Below are positions 6,852 through 12,770 of a DNA stretch of 12,770 bases, one piece after another. Origin of the DNA: SG8-4 sp964598225 (GTDB taxonomy: Bacteria; Planctomycetota; Phycisphaerae; Sedimentisphaerales; Anaerobacaceae). Location: NCBI GenBank assembly GCA_964598225.1, contig CAZRBG010000107.1, positions 1-12,770 on the forward strand, in the 5' to 3' direction. The number at the start of each line of letters is the position of its first letter. Within the stretch, counting starts at the first letter, position 1. The position numbers and the translations under genes were made by a program. The notes beneath the pieces were generated by a model. That model saw only the letters and a list, made by a program, of their open reading frames with translations, ran no database searches and was not told the DNA's origin.

Positions 6852-8390
6852 CTAAGAACTTTCACTCATGGAACGAACCGCTTTGCTTGCGGCGTCTTTC
6901 AACGCCTGCTTCCTCTGCTCGGTCAGTTTCTCTCCGCTTTGAAATTCCTCAGCCATTTCGGTAAACTTTTCTCTCGCCGCCCGACGGACCGCTTCTTTTG
7001 CTTCGGGCAGTTTATCCAGAGGCAGGTCGTCGAACACGCCTTCATTAACGGCCAGCAAAACCGCGATCTGCTCGATAACCGGAATCGGTTTGTATCGCGG
7101 CTGTTTCAGGACTTCGCGCACGCGGCTGCCTCGTTCGAGTGTCTTTTTCGTCTCCTCATCCAGCTTTGTGCCGAATCGGGAAAATGCCTCCAATTCCTCG
7201 AATTGAGAATATGAAAGTCGAAGGTTGCCCGCGACGCTGCGATATACCGGCAACTGGGCTTTTCCGCCGACTCGTGAGACGGACTTGCCCACGTCCACCG
7301 GCGGCAAGATGCCCTCCTGGAACAACTTCGGCGAAAGATATAACTGGCCGTCAGTTATGGATATCAGATTGGTCGGGATATAGGCCGATATATTTTGGGC
7401 CTCGGTTTCGATAATGGGCAGAGCGGTCAGGGTTCCCCCGCCATATTCGTCCCGCAGATGTGTGGCTCGTTCGAGCAGGCGAGAGTGAATATAGAAGATG
7501 TCGCCCGGATATGCTTCTCGCGCCGGGGGTCTGCGGAGAAGTAACGAAAGCTCCCTGTAGGATCGTGCGTGCCGGGTCAAATCGTCAAAGACAATCAGGA
7601 CGTCCTTTCCGTCGGCCATAAAATATTCACCCATAGTCATCGCGGCATAAGGCGCCAGGTAACTCATGCCGGGAAGGTCGTCGCCGGTTACGGCCACGAC
7701 GATGCAGTTGTCGAATGCATCGTGATTCTTGAGATCGGTAATGACATTAGCTATCGATGCGGCCTGCTTGCCGATAGCGCAATAGATACACAGGACATCC
7801 TTGTCTCGCTGGTTTATCATGGCATCGACGGCAATAGCGGTCTTTCCGGTCTGCCGGTCTCCGAGAATGAGCTCTCGCTGGCCGTGACCGATGGGAATGA
7901 GTGCGTCAACGACCTGAACGCCGGTCTGAACGGGCGTGCTGACCGGATCGCGATCCATGATTCCGGGGGCCTGTCGCTCTATCGGCCACTGATCGGAAGC
8001 TTTAATCGATCCGTGTCCATCCAAAGGCCTGCCCAGGCTGTCGACGACGCGGCCGAGCAAACCCTCTCCCACCGGAACATCCAGGACTCTTTGCGTTCGT
8101 TCGACCTGATCGCCGGCGCTGACATCACCAATCGGATCGAGCAGGACAACCGATACCTCATCCGGTTCCAGGTTGAAGGCGATAGCAAGCTTGTCGCCGG
8201 GCAGGCGAACCAGCTCCATCGACCTTACGTCCGGCAGGCCTTTCACGCCGGCGATAGATTCGCTTGTATACGTGATTGTACCGAATTCCGTGACTTTCAG
8301 TCCCGGATCATAATCCTCAGCGGCTTTGCCGATCTTTTGAAAAGCCGTTCCAAGAAAATCCTGCAACTCATTTTTTTGATTTACAGCCAT
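6852..8390 (-). CDS. atpA: N-ATPase alpha subunit
   Basis: This is the nucleotide-binding, mainly regulatory subunit of the F1-like head, alternating with beta. At 512 residues it is full length. It has the N-terminal beta-barrel (about 30-100), the Walker A motif GDRQTGKT (177-184), the Walker B region VLIVFDDLT (about 264-272), and VGKSVSRVGG with the arginine finger Arg373 that reaches into the beta active site. The helical C-terminal domain follows. The ATG at 8390 is the only plausible start: an in-frame stop lies a few codons upstream, although no good Shine-Dalgarno is present in the 35-base gap after atpF. That gap is the longest inside the operon. The weak ribosome site is odd for a subunit needed in three copies and may point to coupling or an A-rich initiation region. 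Confidence 0.97.
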   Translation of the reverse strand: MAVNQKNELQDFLGTAFQKIGKAAEDYDPGLKVTEFGTITYTSESIAGVKGLPDVRSMELVRLPGDKLAIAFNLEPDEVSVVLLDPIGDVSAGDQVERTQRVLDVPVGEGLLGRVVDSLGRPLDGHGSIKASDQWPIERQAPGIMDRDPVSTPVQTGVQVVDALIPIGHGQRELILGDRQTGKTAIAVDAMINQRDKDVLCIYCAIGKQAASIANVITDLKNHDAFDNCIVVAVTGDDLPGMSYLAPYAAMTMGEYFMADGKDVLIVFDDLTRHARSYRELSLLLRRPPAREAYPGDIFYIHSRLLERATHLRDEYGGGTLTALPIIETEAQNISAYIPTNLISITDGQLYLSPKLFQEGILPPVDVGKSVSRVGGKAQLPVYRSVAGNLRLSYSQFEELEAFSRFGTKLDEETKKTLERGSRVREVLKQPRYKPIPVIEQIAVLLAVNEGVFDDLPLDKLPEAKEAVRRAAREKFTEMAEEFQSGEKLTEQRKQALKDAASKAVRSMSESS

Positions 8391-8425
8391 TATCGTTTCG
8401 ATCTTGTATGCTCAAAGGCGGATGT

Positions 8426-9208
8426 TTAGTGTTCGTCTCGATCGTTATCTTCTGCGGTCTCTGCAAAAAGACCTGAAAATCGATTTTGTAATTCATTGAC
8501 ATAGCTTGCGGCAGAGAAGTCGATCTTTCGGCCGTTCGATTGCAGGCTCAACCCGCAGATCAAATCGGGGGATTGTTCGAAGCTGACGCTGAGTTTGCCG
8601 CCTCGCAACTGCTGCAACACACCTTCTAATTTTTCTCGATCCTTCCGGTCTATCTCGAAGGAACTCAGAACTTTGAGCTCATCTCCATATTGGTTGACGA
8701 ATTCCCTTAATTCACTTTTTTTCACATCCGAGTCTTCGGCTCGCCTGACGAAGTTCTGTAGAATGTGCTCTTCCAATTCAACGTCTGCCATATCCTTCAG
8801 GAATCGGCGGGTGATCGTGGTCACTTGCTCGGACAACTTCGCCTGCAATTCCCTGAAGAACGCCTGTTGCTGCTGTTCGATTCCTTCCCGCCATTTCTTT
8901 TCGAGTTCTTTAACTTCCTCACGGGCGTCGCGGGTCAGTTTCTTCTTCTCATCGTCGGCTTCCTGCCGCGCCTTACTCAGGACTTCATCCTTCTGCCTTT
9001 CCAATTGTTCGCTCTTTTGACGATGGGATTGAGCCTGGTGCTCGGCCTTTTCTTTTTCCTTATCAGCCTGCTCCCATTTGGAAGCAATCTTTTCTTCACG
9101 CTCGTCTATCGCATTGACGATGCGGCCATACAGAAAATGGCGCAGCAAAGCGATCAATATCAGAAAATTGACGATCTGCGCGATTAGTGTGAACCAGTCT
9201 ATTTGCAT
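8426..9208 (-). CDS. atpF: N-ATPase b subunit with delta/OSCP-like C-terminus
   Basis: The b subunit is the peripheral stalk that holds the head against the membrane stator. At 260 residues it is about 100 longer than a classical bacterial b. Residues about 5-27 are the single membrane anchor (DWFTLIAQIVNFLILIALL). Residues about 32-135 are a highly charged coiled coil. Residues about 178-245 resemble the C-terminal part of delta/OSCP: FEIDRKDREKLEGVLQQLRG, then SPDLICGLSL and KIDFSAASYVNEL, matching the family pattern DPxLIGG then IDGSxxxxL. No separate delta gene occurs in the operon, so this tail may take its place in binding the alpha subunit. The start follows the atpE stop by three bases, with GGAGGT inside the end of atpE as ribosome site. 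Confidence 0.95.
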   Translation of the reverse strand: MQIDWFTLIAQIVNFLILIALLRHFLYGRIVNAIDEREEKIASKWEQADKEKEKAEHQAQSHRQKSEQLERQKDEVLSKARQEADDEKKKLTRDAREEVKELEKKWREGIEQQQQAFFRELQAKLSEQVTTITRRFLKDMADVELEEHILQNFVRRAEDSDVKKSELREFVNQYGDELKVLSSFEIDRKDREKLEGVLQQLRGGKLSVSFEQSPDLICGLSLQSNGRKIDFSAASYVNELQNRFSGLFAETAEDNDRDEH

Positions 9209-9211
9209 CGA

Positions 9212-9493
9212 TCACTGACCTCCGGCCTGCGAAACGGCATGCTGCCAGAACGGATTGGCGAAAATAAGAATAACTGAAATGACCAGACAGTATATGGCCG
9301 TTGATTCGATCATGGCCATTCCCACAAAGAGCGTTCGCGTGATTCTGTTGGCCTCATCAGGCTGCTGAGCCATTGCAGTCAGAGCCCGCGCCAAACCCAG
9401 ACCTTCGCCGATCGCCGGGCCTATGCTGCCTATGCCTATTGTTATTCCGGCCGTAATAATCGAACTCAAGCTGACAATATCTATGGTGTCCAT
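9212..9493 (-). CDS. atpE: N-ATPase c subunit (rotor ring)
   Basis: This 93-residue, two-helix proteolipid forms the membrane rotor ring. Helix 1 has the glycine-rich packing face (GITIGIGSIGPAIGEG) with Glu30. The polar loop is AQQPDEANRI. Helix 2 carries the essential carboxylate Glu63 in MIESTAIYCLV. Ser64, Thr65 and Tyr68 correspond to residues of the Ilyobacter Na+ site (ESTGIY), while the Gln of that site is replaced by Glu30. This two-carboxylate arrangement is typical of N-ATPases. Whether the ion is Na+ or H+ cannot be settled from sequence; a Burkholderia N-ATPase c-ring was reported to be proton-specific. The start at 9493 is fixed by AAGGAG 10 bases upstream and by the family N-terminus. 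The same frame stays open upstream across atpB, but that extension is not part of the protein. Confidence 0.96.
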   Translation of the reverse strand: MDTIDIVSLSSIITAGITIGIGSIGPAIGEGLGLARALTAMAQQPDEANRITRTLFVGMAMIESTAIYCLVISVILIFANPFWQHAVSQAGGQ

Positions 9494-9503
9494 TTTGTAT
9501 ATT

Positions 9504-9509
9504 CTCCTT
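9504..9509 (-). promoter_or_regulatory. Strong ribosome binding site of atpE
   Basis: AAGGAG on the minus strand lies 10 bases before the atpE ATG, in the short atpB-atpE gap. It decides the start at 9493. One of the clearest such sites in the operon, it fits the need for many c copies per complex. Confidence 0.7.
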
Positions 9510-9516
9510 ATGGCTG

Positions 9517-10233
9517 CTATTTTTCGTTTTCCTCTTCTGGTTTTTCCTGCTCTTTTTCTTCCTCCTCCTCGCGCGCTCTGCTCGCTGATGCAATGTACAC
9601 GGCTGCGAGGACGGCAAAAATATACGCATGAATCTGACCGATCAATAGTTCCAGAAGCTGCATTAATACCGGCACGAAAAACGGGACTATCGTAAGAAGA
9701 ATAGCACCGATCATGGTCCCGCTCATGACGTTGCCGAACAAGCGAACCGCCAGAGCCAGAGTGCGAGAGAGTTCCGAGATTATCCTGAATGGCAGAATGA
9801 TAGCAGTCGGCTGCACGTAATGCTTCAGATAGCCTATAATTCCACTTTCTGAGATGCCGAATATCGGGACTGCAAAAAATACACATATAGCCAGCGCGGC
9901 TGTCGTCGACAACGAGCCTGTTGGCGGGCGGTATCCCGGTACGACGCTTAGAAGATTTGCAACTGAGATGAATAAAAACAATGTACCGAGAAAATACAGG
10001 TATCTTTCAGGCTTTCTCTGCGTAATCTCGCCGATCTGTTGCCTCATGTAGCCGACGATAACTTCCAGTGCATTTTGCCAGCGGGACAATCGCGGCCCTG
10101 TAGATATACTTCGAGTCACCAAGTACGACACCAGGGTCAGCAAAGCCATAACCAGCCAGGTAAAGACAATGGTTGCGTTGAGCTTTATGAATCCCCATTG
10201 CCAGTATATCGTGCTGTCGGGACTGATTTCCAT
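9517..10233 (-). CDS. atpB: N-ATPase a subunit (membrane stator)
   Basis: Subunit a provides the ion half-channels and the stator arginine next to the c-ring. The 238-residue product has about five or six membrane segments. The essential arginine is Arg164 in SRTLALAVRLFGNVMSG, matching Arg210 of E. coli. The last helix pair region IGQIHAYIFAVLAAVYIASA matches the conserved C-terminal helix with its polar Gln and His. Residues 218-238 form a very acidic, Lys-containing tail with a run of five Glu, unlike the short tail of classical a subunits. A ribosome site (AGGATCG) overlaps the atpR stop. The gene follows atpR by 11 bases and precedes atpE by 23. Confidence 0.96.
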   Translation of the reverse strand: MEISPDSTIYWQWGFIKLNATIVFTWLVMALLTLVSYLVTRSISTGPRLSRWQNALEVIVGYMRQQIGEITQRKPERYLYFLGTLFLFISVANLLSVVPGYRPPTGSLSTTAALAICVFFAVPIFGISESGIIGYLKHYVQPTAIILPFRIISELSRTLALAVRLFGNVMSGTMIGAILLTIVPFFVPVLMQLLELLIGQIHAYIFAVLAAVYIASASRAREEEEEKEQEKPEEENEK

Positions 10234-10244
10234 GCGAATCGATC

Positions 10245-10538
10245 CTATAATCGTCCGGCGTTGATCTCACGAGGGCCCAGCCGACGTACTAATATCACTC
10301 TGGCCAAAACAAAACCCGCCAGACACACCAGAACATAAATCCAGTTGCCCATCTTGGCTACATGATAGAACCCGATGCCCATGGCCAGGATGCGGGCCCA
10401 GAAACTGGCGACGCAAAGCAAGAAAGGCTTTTTGGACGGTTGAAGTCTGGTGACGGTCCACCACAATCCGCCGAAATAGATGAGACCCAGTGAAAGTCCG
10501 AAGAAAAACACCAGAATGTAAGGAATCTGTTCACTCAT
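10245..10538 (-). CDS. atpR: N-ATPase small membrane subunit AtpR
   Basis: AtpR is a hallmark of N-ATPase operons and is not found in the standard F-type operon. The 97-residue product has three predicted membrane segments (about 6-28, 39-58 and 65-83). Arg49 in SFWARILAMG lies inside the second and Arg80 (FVLARVILVRR) near the end of the third. Such buried arginines have been proposed in this family to face the c-subunit carboxylates during ring assembly; that role is a hypothesis. Its start overlaps the end of atpQ by 8 bases, which suggests translational coupling. Identification rests on position, size and topology together with the WWTVTRL and ARILAMGIGFY segments. Confidence 0.9.
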   Translation of the reverse strand: MSEQIPYILVFFFGLSLGLIYFGGLWWTVTRLQPSKKPFLLCVASFWARILAMGIGFYHVAKMGNWIYVLVCLAGFVLARVILVRRLGPREINAGRL

Positions 10539-10857
10539 ATTTGTCCTCCCGTTCTATTTTGTTCCGTTCCCGGCTGACCCAGTACCAGGCATTGAGGCAC
10601 CCCAGGGCGGCGCCGACGAGCAGAAAAGTAATCGTCCACGAAACCGGGCCAGGCCACTTCGTATCAATCAAAATCCCCAAAGCCAGGAAAAACAGTAGCG
10701 GGATAACGACCGACCAGCCGACAATGCCAAACACACCCAGGCCGTACCAGGCCCCCCGATCCTTCTGGCGTCGGCCTTTGATCCTGCTGGCCTGCTTTTT
10801 GGCGACCTGCCGTCTCAGCTTGGCCCTGTAATCTTCAGGTGACTCGTTGTCAGTCAT
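10531..10857 (-). CDS. atpQ: N-ATPase AtpQ, AtpI-like membrane protein
   Basis: This 108-residue protein has a basic cytoplasmic N-terminus (about 10-34, RAKLRRQVAKKQASRIKGRR) and two membrane segments (about 38-63 and 73-94). The connecting region LGILIDTKWPG resembles the AtpI/AtpQ family motif of a small residue, hydrophobics and Asp. AtpI-type proteins help assemble the c-ring and have been linked to Mg2+ handling; the role in N-ATPases is less clear. The gene overlaps atpC by 8 bases and atpR by 8 bases, so translation of the three is probably coupled. The C-terminal tail (SRERNKIEREDKYE) is charged. Confidence 0.88.
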   Translation of the reverse strand: MTDNESPEDYRAKLRRQVAKKQASRIKGRRQKDRGAWYGLGVFGIVGWSVVIPLLFFLALGILIDTKWPGPVSWTITFLLVGAALGCLNAWYWVSRERNKIEREDKYE

Positions 10858-11239
10858 ATTTGTTCAATTGCATAAAGTTATTTACGAAGTTCGCTTCCAT
10901 TTTTGCTAATGCCGTTTCGGCCTTTTTTTGCTCCTCCTCTTTGATTGTGAAATTCTCCTGCACCTGATCGCTCAGTCGCTCCAGTTCATCACCCAGTATG
11001 GCGTCTCTCGAAGATACAAATACGTCGGCTTGCCGCTTCACCAACACTCCTTCGTCAATAGCGATGAACTTCTCCTGCCGACCCGGCTCCTGGTAAACGA
11101 GGATTCCCGGGACAAGAGACGCTACGAAATCGATGTGTTTCGGCAGAAGGCAGAAGGAGCCGTTTTCCGCTTCGGCCGTGACCTTTTCGACTTCGCAGTC
11201 AACGGGAATATGGGTTGGAAGCAGTATTTTCAATCTCAC
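10850..11239 (-). CDS. atpC: N-ATPase epsilon subunit
   Basis: Epsilon sits at the foot of the central stalk with gamma and can regulate ATP hydrolysis. The 129-residue product has the N-terminal beta-sandwich domain (about 1-82, MRLKILLPTHIPVDCEVEKV through DEGVLVKRQADVFVSSRDA) and a helical C-terminal hairpin (about 85-125) rich in Glu and Lys. The start is GTG, overlapping the atpD stop as GTGA, a typical coupling junction. The LDEARA-type ATP-binding signature of some epsilon subunits is not seen, so ATP sensing by this subunit is doubtful. Confidence 0.92.
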   Translation of the reverse strand: MRLKILLPTHIPVDCEVEKVTAEAENGSFCLLPKHIDFVASLVPGILVYQEPGRQEKFIAIDEGVLVKRQADVFVSSRDAILGDELERLSDQVQENFTIKEEEQKKAETALAKMEANFVNNFMQLNKYD

Positions 11240-12648
11240 TTTTTTTTCACCTCATCAATGCCGCCGACCATATACAGTGATTTCTCCGGGTAATCTGCGA
11301 ACTCATCGTTCAGGATCTTTTCGCAGCCGTTGAGTGTTTCTTCCAGACTTACCTGCTTGCCTTCGGTGCCCGTGAACTGCTCGGTTGTGAAAAACGGCTG
11401 CGTCAAAAAGCGCTCCAGCTTCCGGGCACGGTTGACCACGTTCTGATCTTCGCGAGACAGCTCTTCGAGGCCCAACATCGCGATGATGTCTTTCAGTTCC
11501 TCGTACTTTGCCAATGTCTTTCGGATTTGTTGAGCGATGGAATAATGTCTTTCGCCTATGATCTGGGGAGAGATCATCCTCGACTGAGACTCCAGCGGAT
11601 CGATCGCGGGATAAAGACCCTGGCTGGCCCTTTTACGCGACAGTACGATAGAGGACGACAAATGGCCGAAGGTGTGCACCGCCGCCGGGTCGGTAAAATC
11701 GTCGGCGGGAACATAGACCGCCTGTATGGAGGTAATAGAACCATTTCTCGTGTTGCAAATCCTTTCCTCAAGGTCGGCCAGCTCAGTGGCCAGCGTCGGT
11801 TGATAGCCCACGCGCGACGGCAGCTTGCCAAGCAGTCCCGAGACTTCCGAGCCGGCCTGTATGAAACGGAAAATATTGTCGGCCAGCAACAACACATCCT
11901 GCCGGGCCTGGTCTCTGAAGTACTCGGCCATAGTCGCCGCTACGTGGCCAACTCTAAAGCGCGCTCCGGGCGGCTCGTTCATCTGAGCGAAGACAAGAAC
12001 CGCATTGTCCAGAACTTTTACTTCCTCCAGTTCCCTGTAAAGCTCCTCACCTTCTCTGCACCTTTCGCCGATGCCGCAGAATATGCTCACGCCCTCGTGC
12101 TGTTTGGCCATGTTATGTATCATTTCCATGACTAACACCGTCTTTCCGACGCCGGCACCGCCGAACATGCCGGCCTTGCCGCCTGTTTCCAAAGGCGCAA
12201 GAACGTCTATCGCCTTGATGCCCGTCTCGAAAACTTCCGCGCCGGCCGTCCTCATAGACAGAGGAACGGGCTCTCTTCTATAAGGCCACTGTTGTTCGGG
12301 CTCGAACTGACCTTTCCGGTCGATAGGTTGGCCGAAGATGCTGAAGGCCCTTCCCAGCAAGTTTTTACCTACAGGTACGCTCAGCGGACCGCCGGTGTCT
12401 GTTACGATCGAGCCCCTCGCCAACCCCCGCGTTGGCGTCAGGGCTATACAGCGCATCCGCTGAGCGTCAAGTTGGTTCACCACCTCTAAAACGATGTTTT
12501 CATCCTCACCGGTCCGCAATTGCGTGCCGATCTCCGGCAGGTCGTGTTTGAATTCCGCGTCCACTACATTGCTGCGTATGGCGGTTATTCTCCCCACGTT
12601 CTCCTGTTTACCCTCGCTACTTGTTGTAAGAGACGTTGCACGATGCAT
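11236..12648 (-). CDS. atpD: N-ATPase beta subunit (catalytic)
   Basis: Beta holds the catalytic sites of the head and hydrolyses or makes ATP. It is full length at 470 residues. The N-terminal barrel begins at about residue 17 (VGRITAIRSNVVDAEF). The Walker A motif GGAGVGKT is at 163-170, the catalytic Glu195 is in CGIGERCREG, the Walker B strand VLLLADNIFRF is at about 252-262, and the DELSEED-like motif is LEELSREDQ (394-402). All catalytic residues look intact. Residues 1-16 form a short extension with no recognised role. AAAGGT lies about 6 bases before the ATG. As first gene of the operon it is preceded by a 122-base leader that reaches the window edge, so the promoter may lie partly outside. 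Confidence 0.97.
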   Translation of the reverse strand: MHRATSLTTSSEGKQENVGRITAIRSNVVDAEFKHDLPEIGTQLRTGEDENIVLEVVNQLDAQRMRCIALTPTRGLARGSIVTDTGGPLSVPVGKNLLGRAFSIFGQPIDRKGQFEPEQQWPYRREPVPLSMRTAGAEVFETGIKAIDVLAPLETGGKAGMFGGAGVGKTVLVMEMIHNMAKQHEGVSIFCGIGERCREGEELYRELEEVKVLDNAVLVFAQMNEPPGARFRVGHVAATMAEYFRDQARQDVLLLADNIFRFIQAGSEVSGLLGKLPSRVGYQPTLATELADLEERICNTRNGSITSIQAVYVPADDFTDPAAVHTFGHLSSSIVLSRKRASQGLYPAIDPLESQSRMISPQIIGERHYSIAQQIRKTLAKYEELKDIIAMLGLEELSREDQNVVNRARKLERFLTQPFFTTEQFTGTEGKQVSLEETLNGCEKILNDEFADYPEKSLYMVGGIDEVKKK

Positions 12649-12770
12649 ATTGACCTTTCAAATCGAATAACACCTCTATTGTCCGGCTGCAAACAAAGAT
12701 TTAAATAGGCAAAGCCCTGAATGGCACTTCCATAAGCGTTAAGGCCCTATAAGAATATAGAAAAACAGGC
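12649..12770 (-). other. Leader upstream of the N-ATPase operon
   Basis: This AT-rich stretch precedes atpD and contains no gene. On the minus strand it has TATATT near 12756, TTATAGGG near 12745-12752, TATTTAAAT near 12710 and TTGCAG-16-TTATTC nearer the gene. Several combinations could be promoters, but none is convincing. The true promoter may extend beyond the window. Confidence 0.4.

Noticed and set aside
7569..8429. Plus-strand 286-codon reading frame opposite atpA
   Set aside because: It is antisense to a full-length, motif-complete alpha subunit. Its translation has no recognisable domain and reflects codon bias of the true gene.
9212..9493. Firm assignment as a Na+-pumping ATPase
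   Set aside because: The ESTAIY motif suggests Na+, but the second Glu and the reported proton specificity of a related N-ATPase ring make the ion undecidable from sequence.
9212..9886. A 224-residue N-terminally extended c subunit
   Set aside because: The extension lies inside atpB in another frame and is low-quality sequence. AAGGAG before 9493 and the family N-terminus fix the 93-residue form.
11527..12135. Plus-strand 202-codon frame opposite atpD
   Set aside because: It lies wholly antisense to the catalytic core of beta and shows no family features.
1..12770. tRNA, rRNA or insertion sequence genes
   Set aside because: No cloverleaf-like or rRNA-like sequence and no transposase reading frame was recognised on either strand.

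Overview
The window is dominated by one long minus-strand gene cluster for an alternative rotary ATPase of the N-ATPase type. The gene order is atpD-atpC-atpQ-atpR-atpB-atpE-atpF-atpA-atpG, read from 12648 down to 5957. Three things identify the family: beta and epsilon come first, the small membrane genes atpQ and atpR are present, and there is no separate delta gene. Both catalytic subunits keep their Walker A motifs. The c subunit carries the ESTAIY ion-site motif plus a second membrane carboxylate. The C-terminus of the b subunit looks like the C-terminal part of delta/OSCP, which may explain the missing delta gene. Most junctions overlap or are a few bases long, so the nine genes look like a single translationally coupled operon.

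Downstream on the same strand, after about 400 bases without a convincing gene, is a two-component pair. The first gene (2440-5559) encodes a 1039-residue soluble histidine kinase with a GAF-like region, five PAS domains and a HisKA_3/HATPase core. The second (1774-2421) encodes a NarL/FixJ-type response regulator. The fifth PAS domain is a very good match to a LOV flavin domain, but the adduct-forming cysteine is methionine and the usual signalling glutamine is histidine. A sigma70-like promoter candidate precedes the kinase.

Further downstream is a 391-base gap holding a 134-base palindromic, purine-rich repeat element and an operator-like dyad. After it comes another minus-strand sensor gene (1382 down to 1, running off the window). 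That protein has two membrane segments around a DUF3365/Tll0287-like domain with a CXXCH heme motif, followed by PAS domains.

The organism cannot be named from this window. GC content near 50%, an N-ATPase operon, multi-PAS kinases of the HisKA_3 type and intergenic CCACAGAG palindromes fit an environmental Gram-negative lineage, perhaps Planctomycetota or a Desulfobacterota-like group. This is an inference only.

The overall picture is an accessory ion-pumping ATPase next to sensors whose domains (heme-type DUF3365, flavin-type LOV) suit redox or light sensing. Functional coupling between the ATPase and the sensors is inferred from proximity alone.
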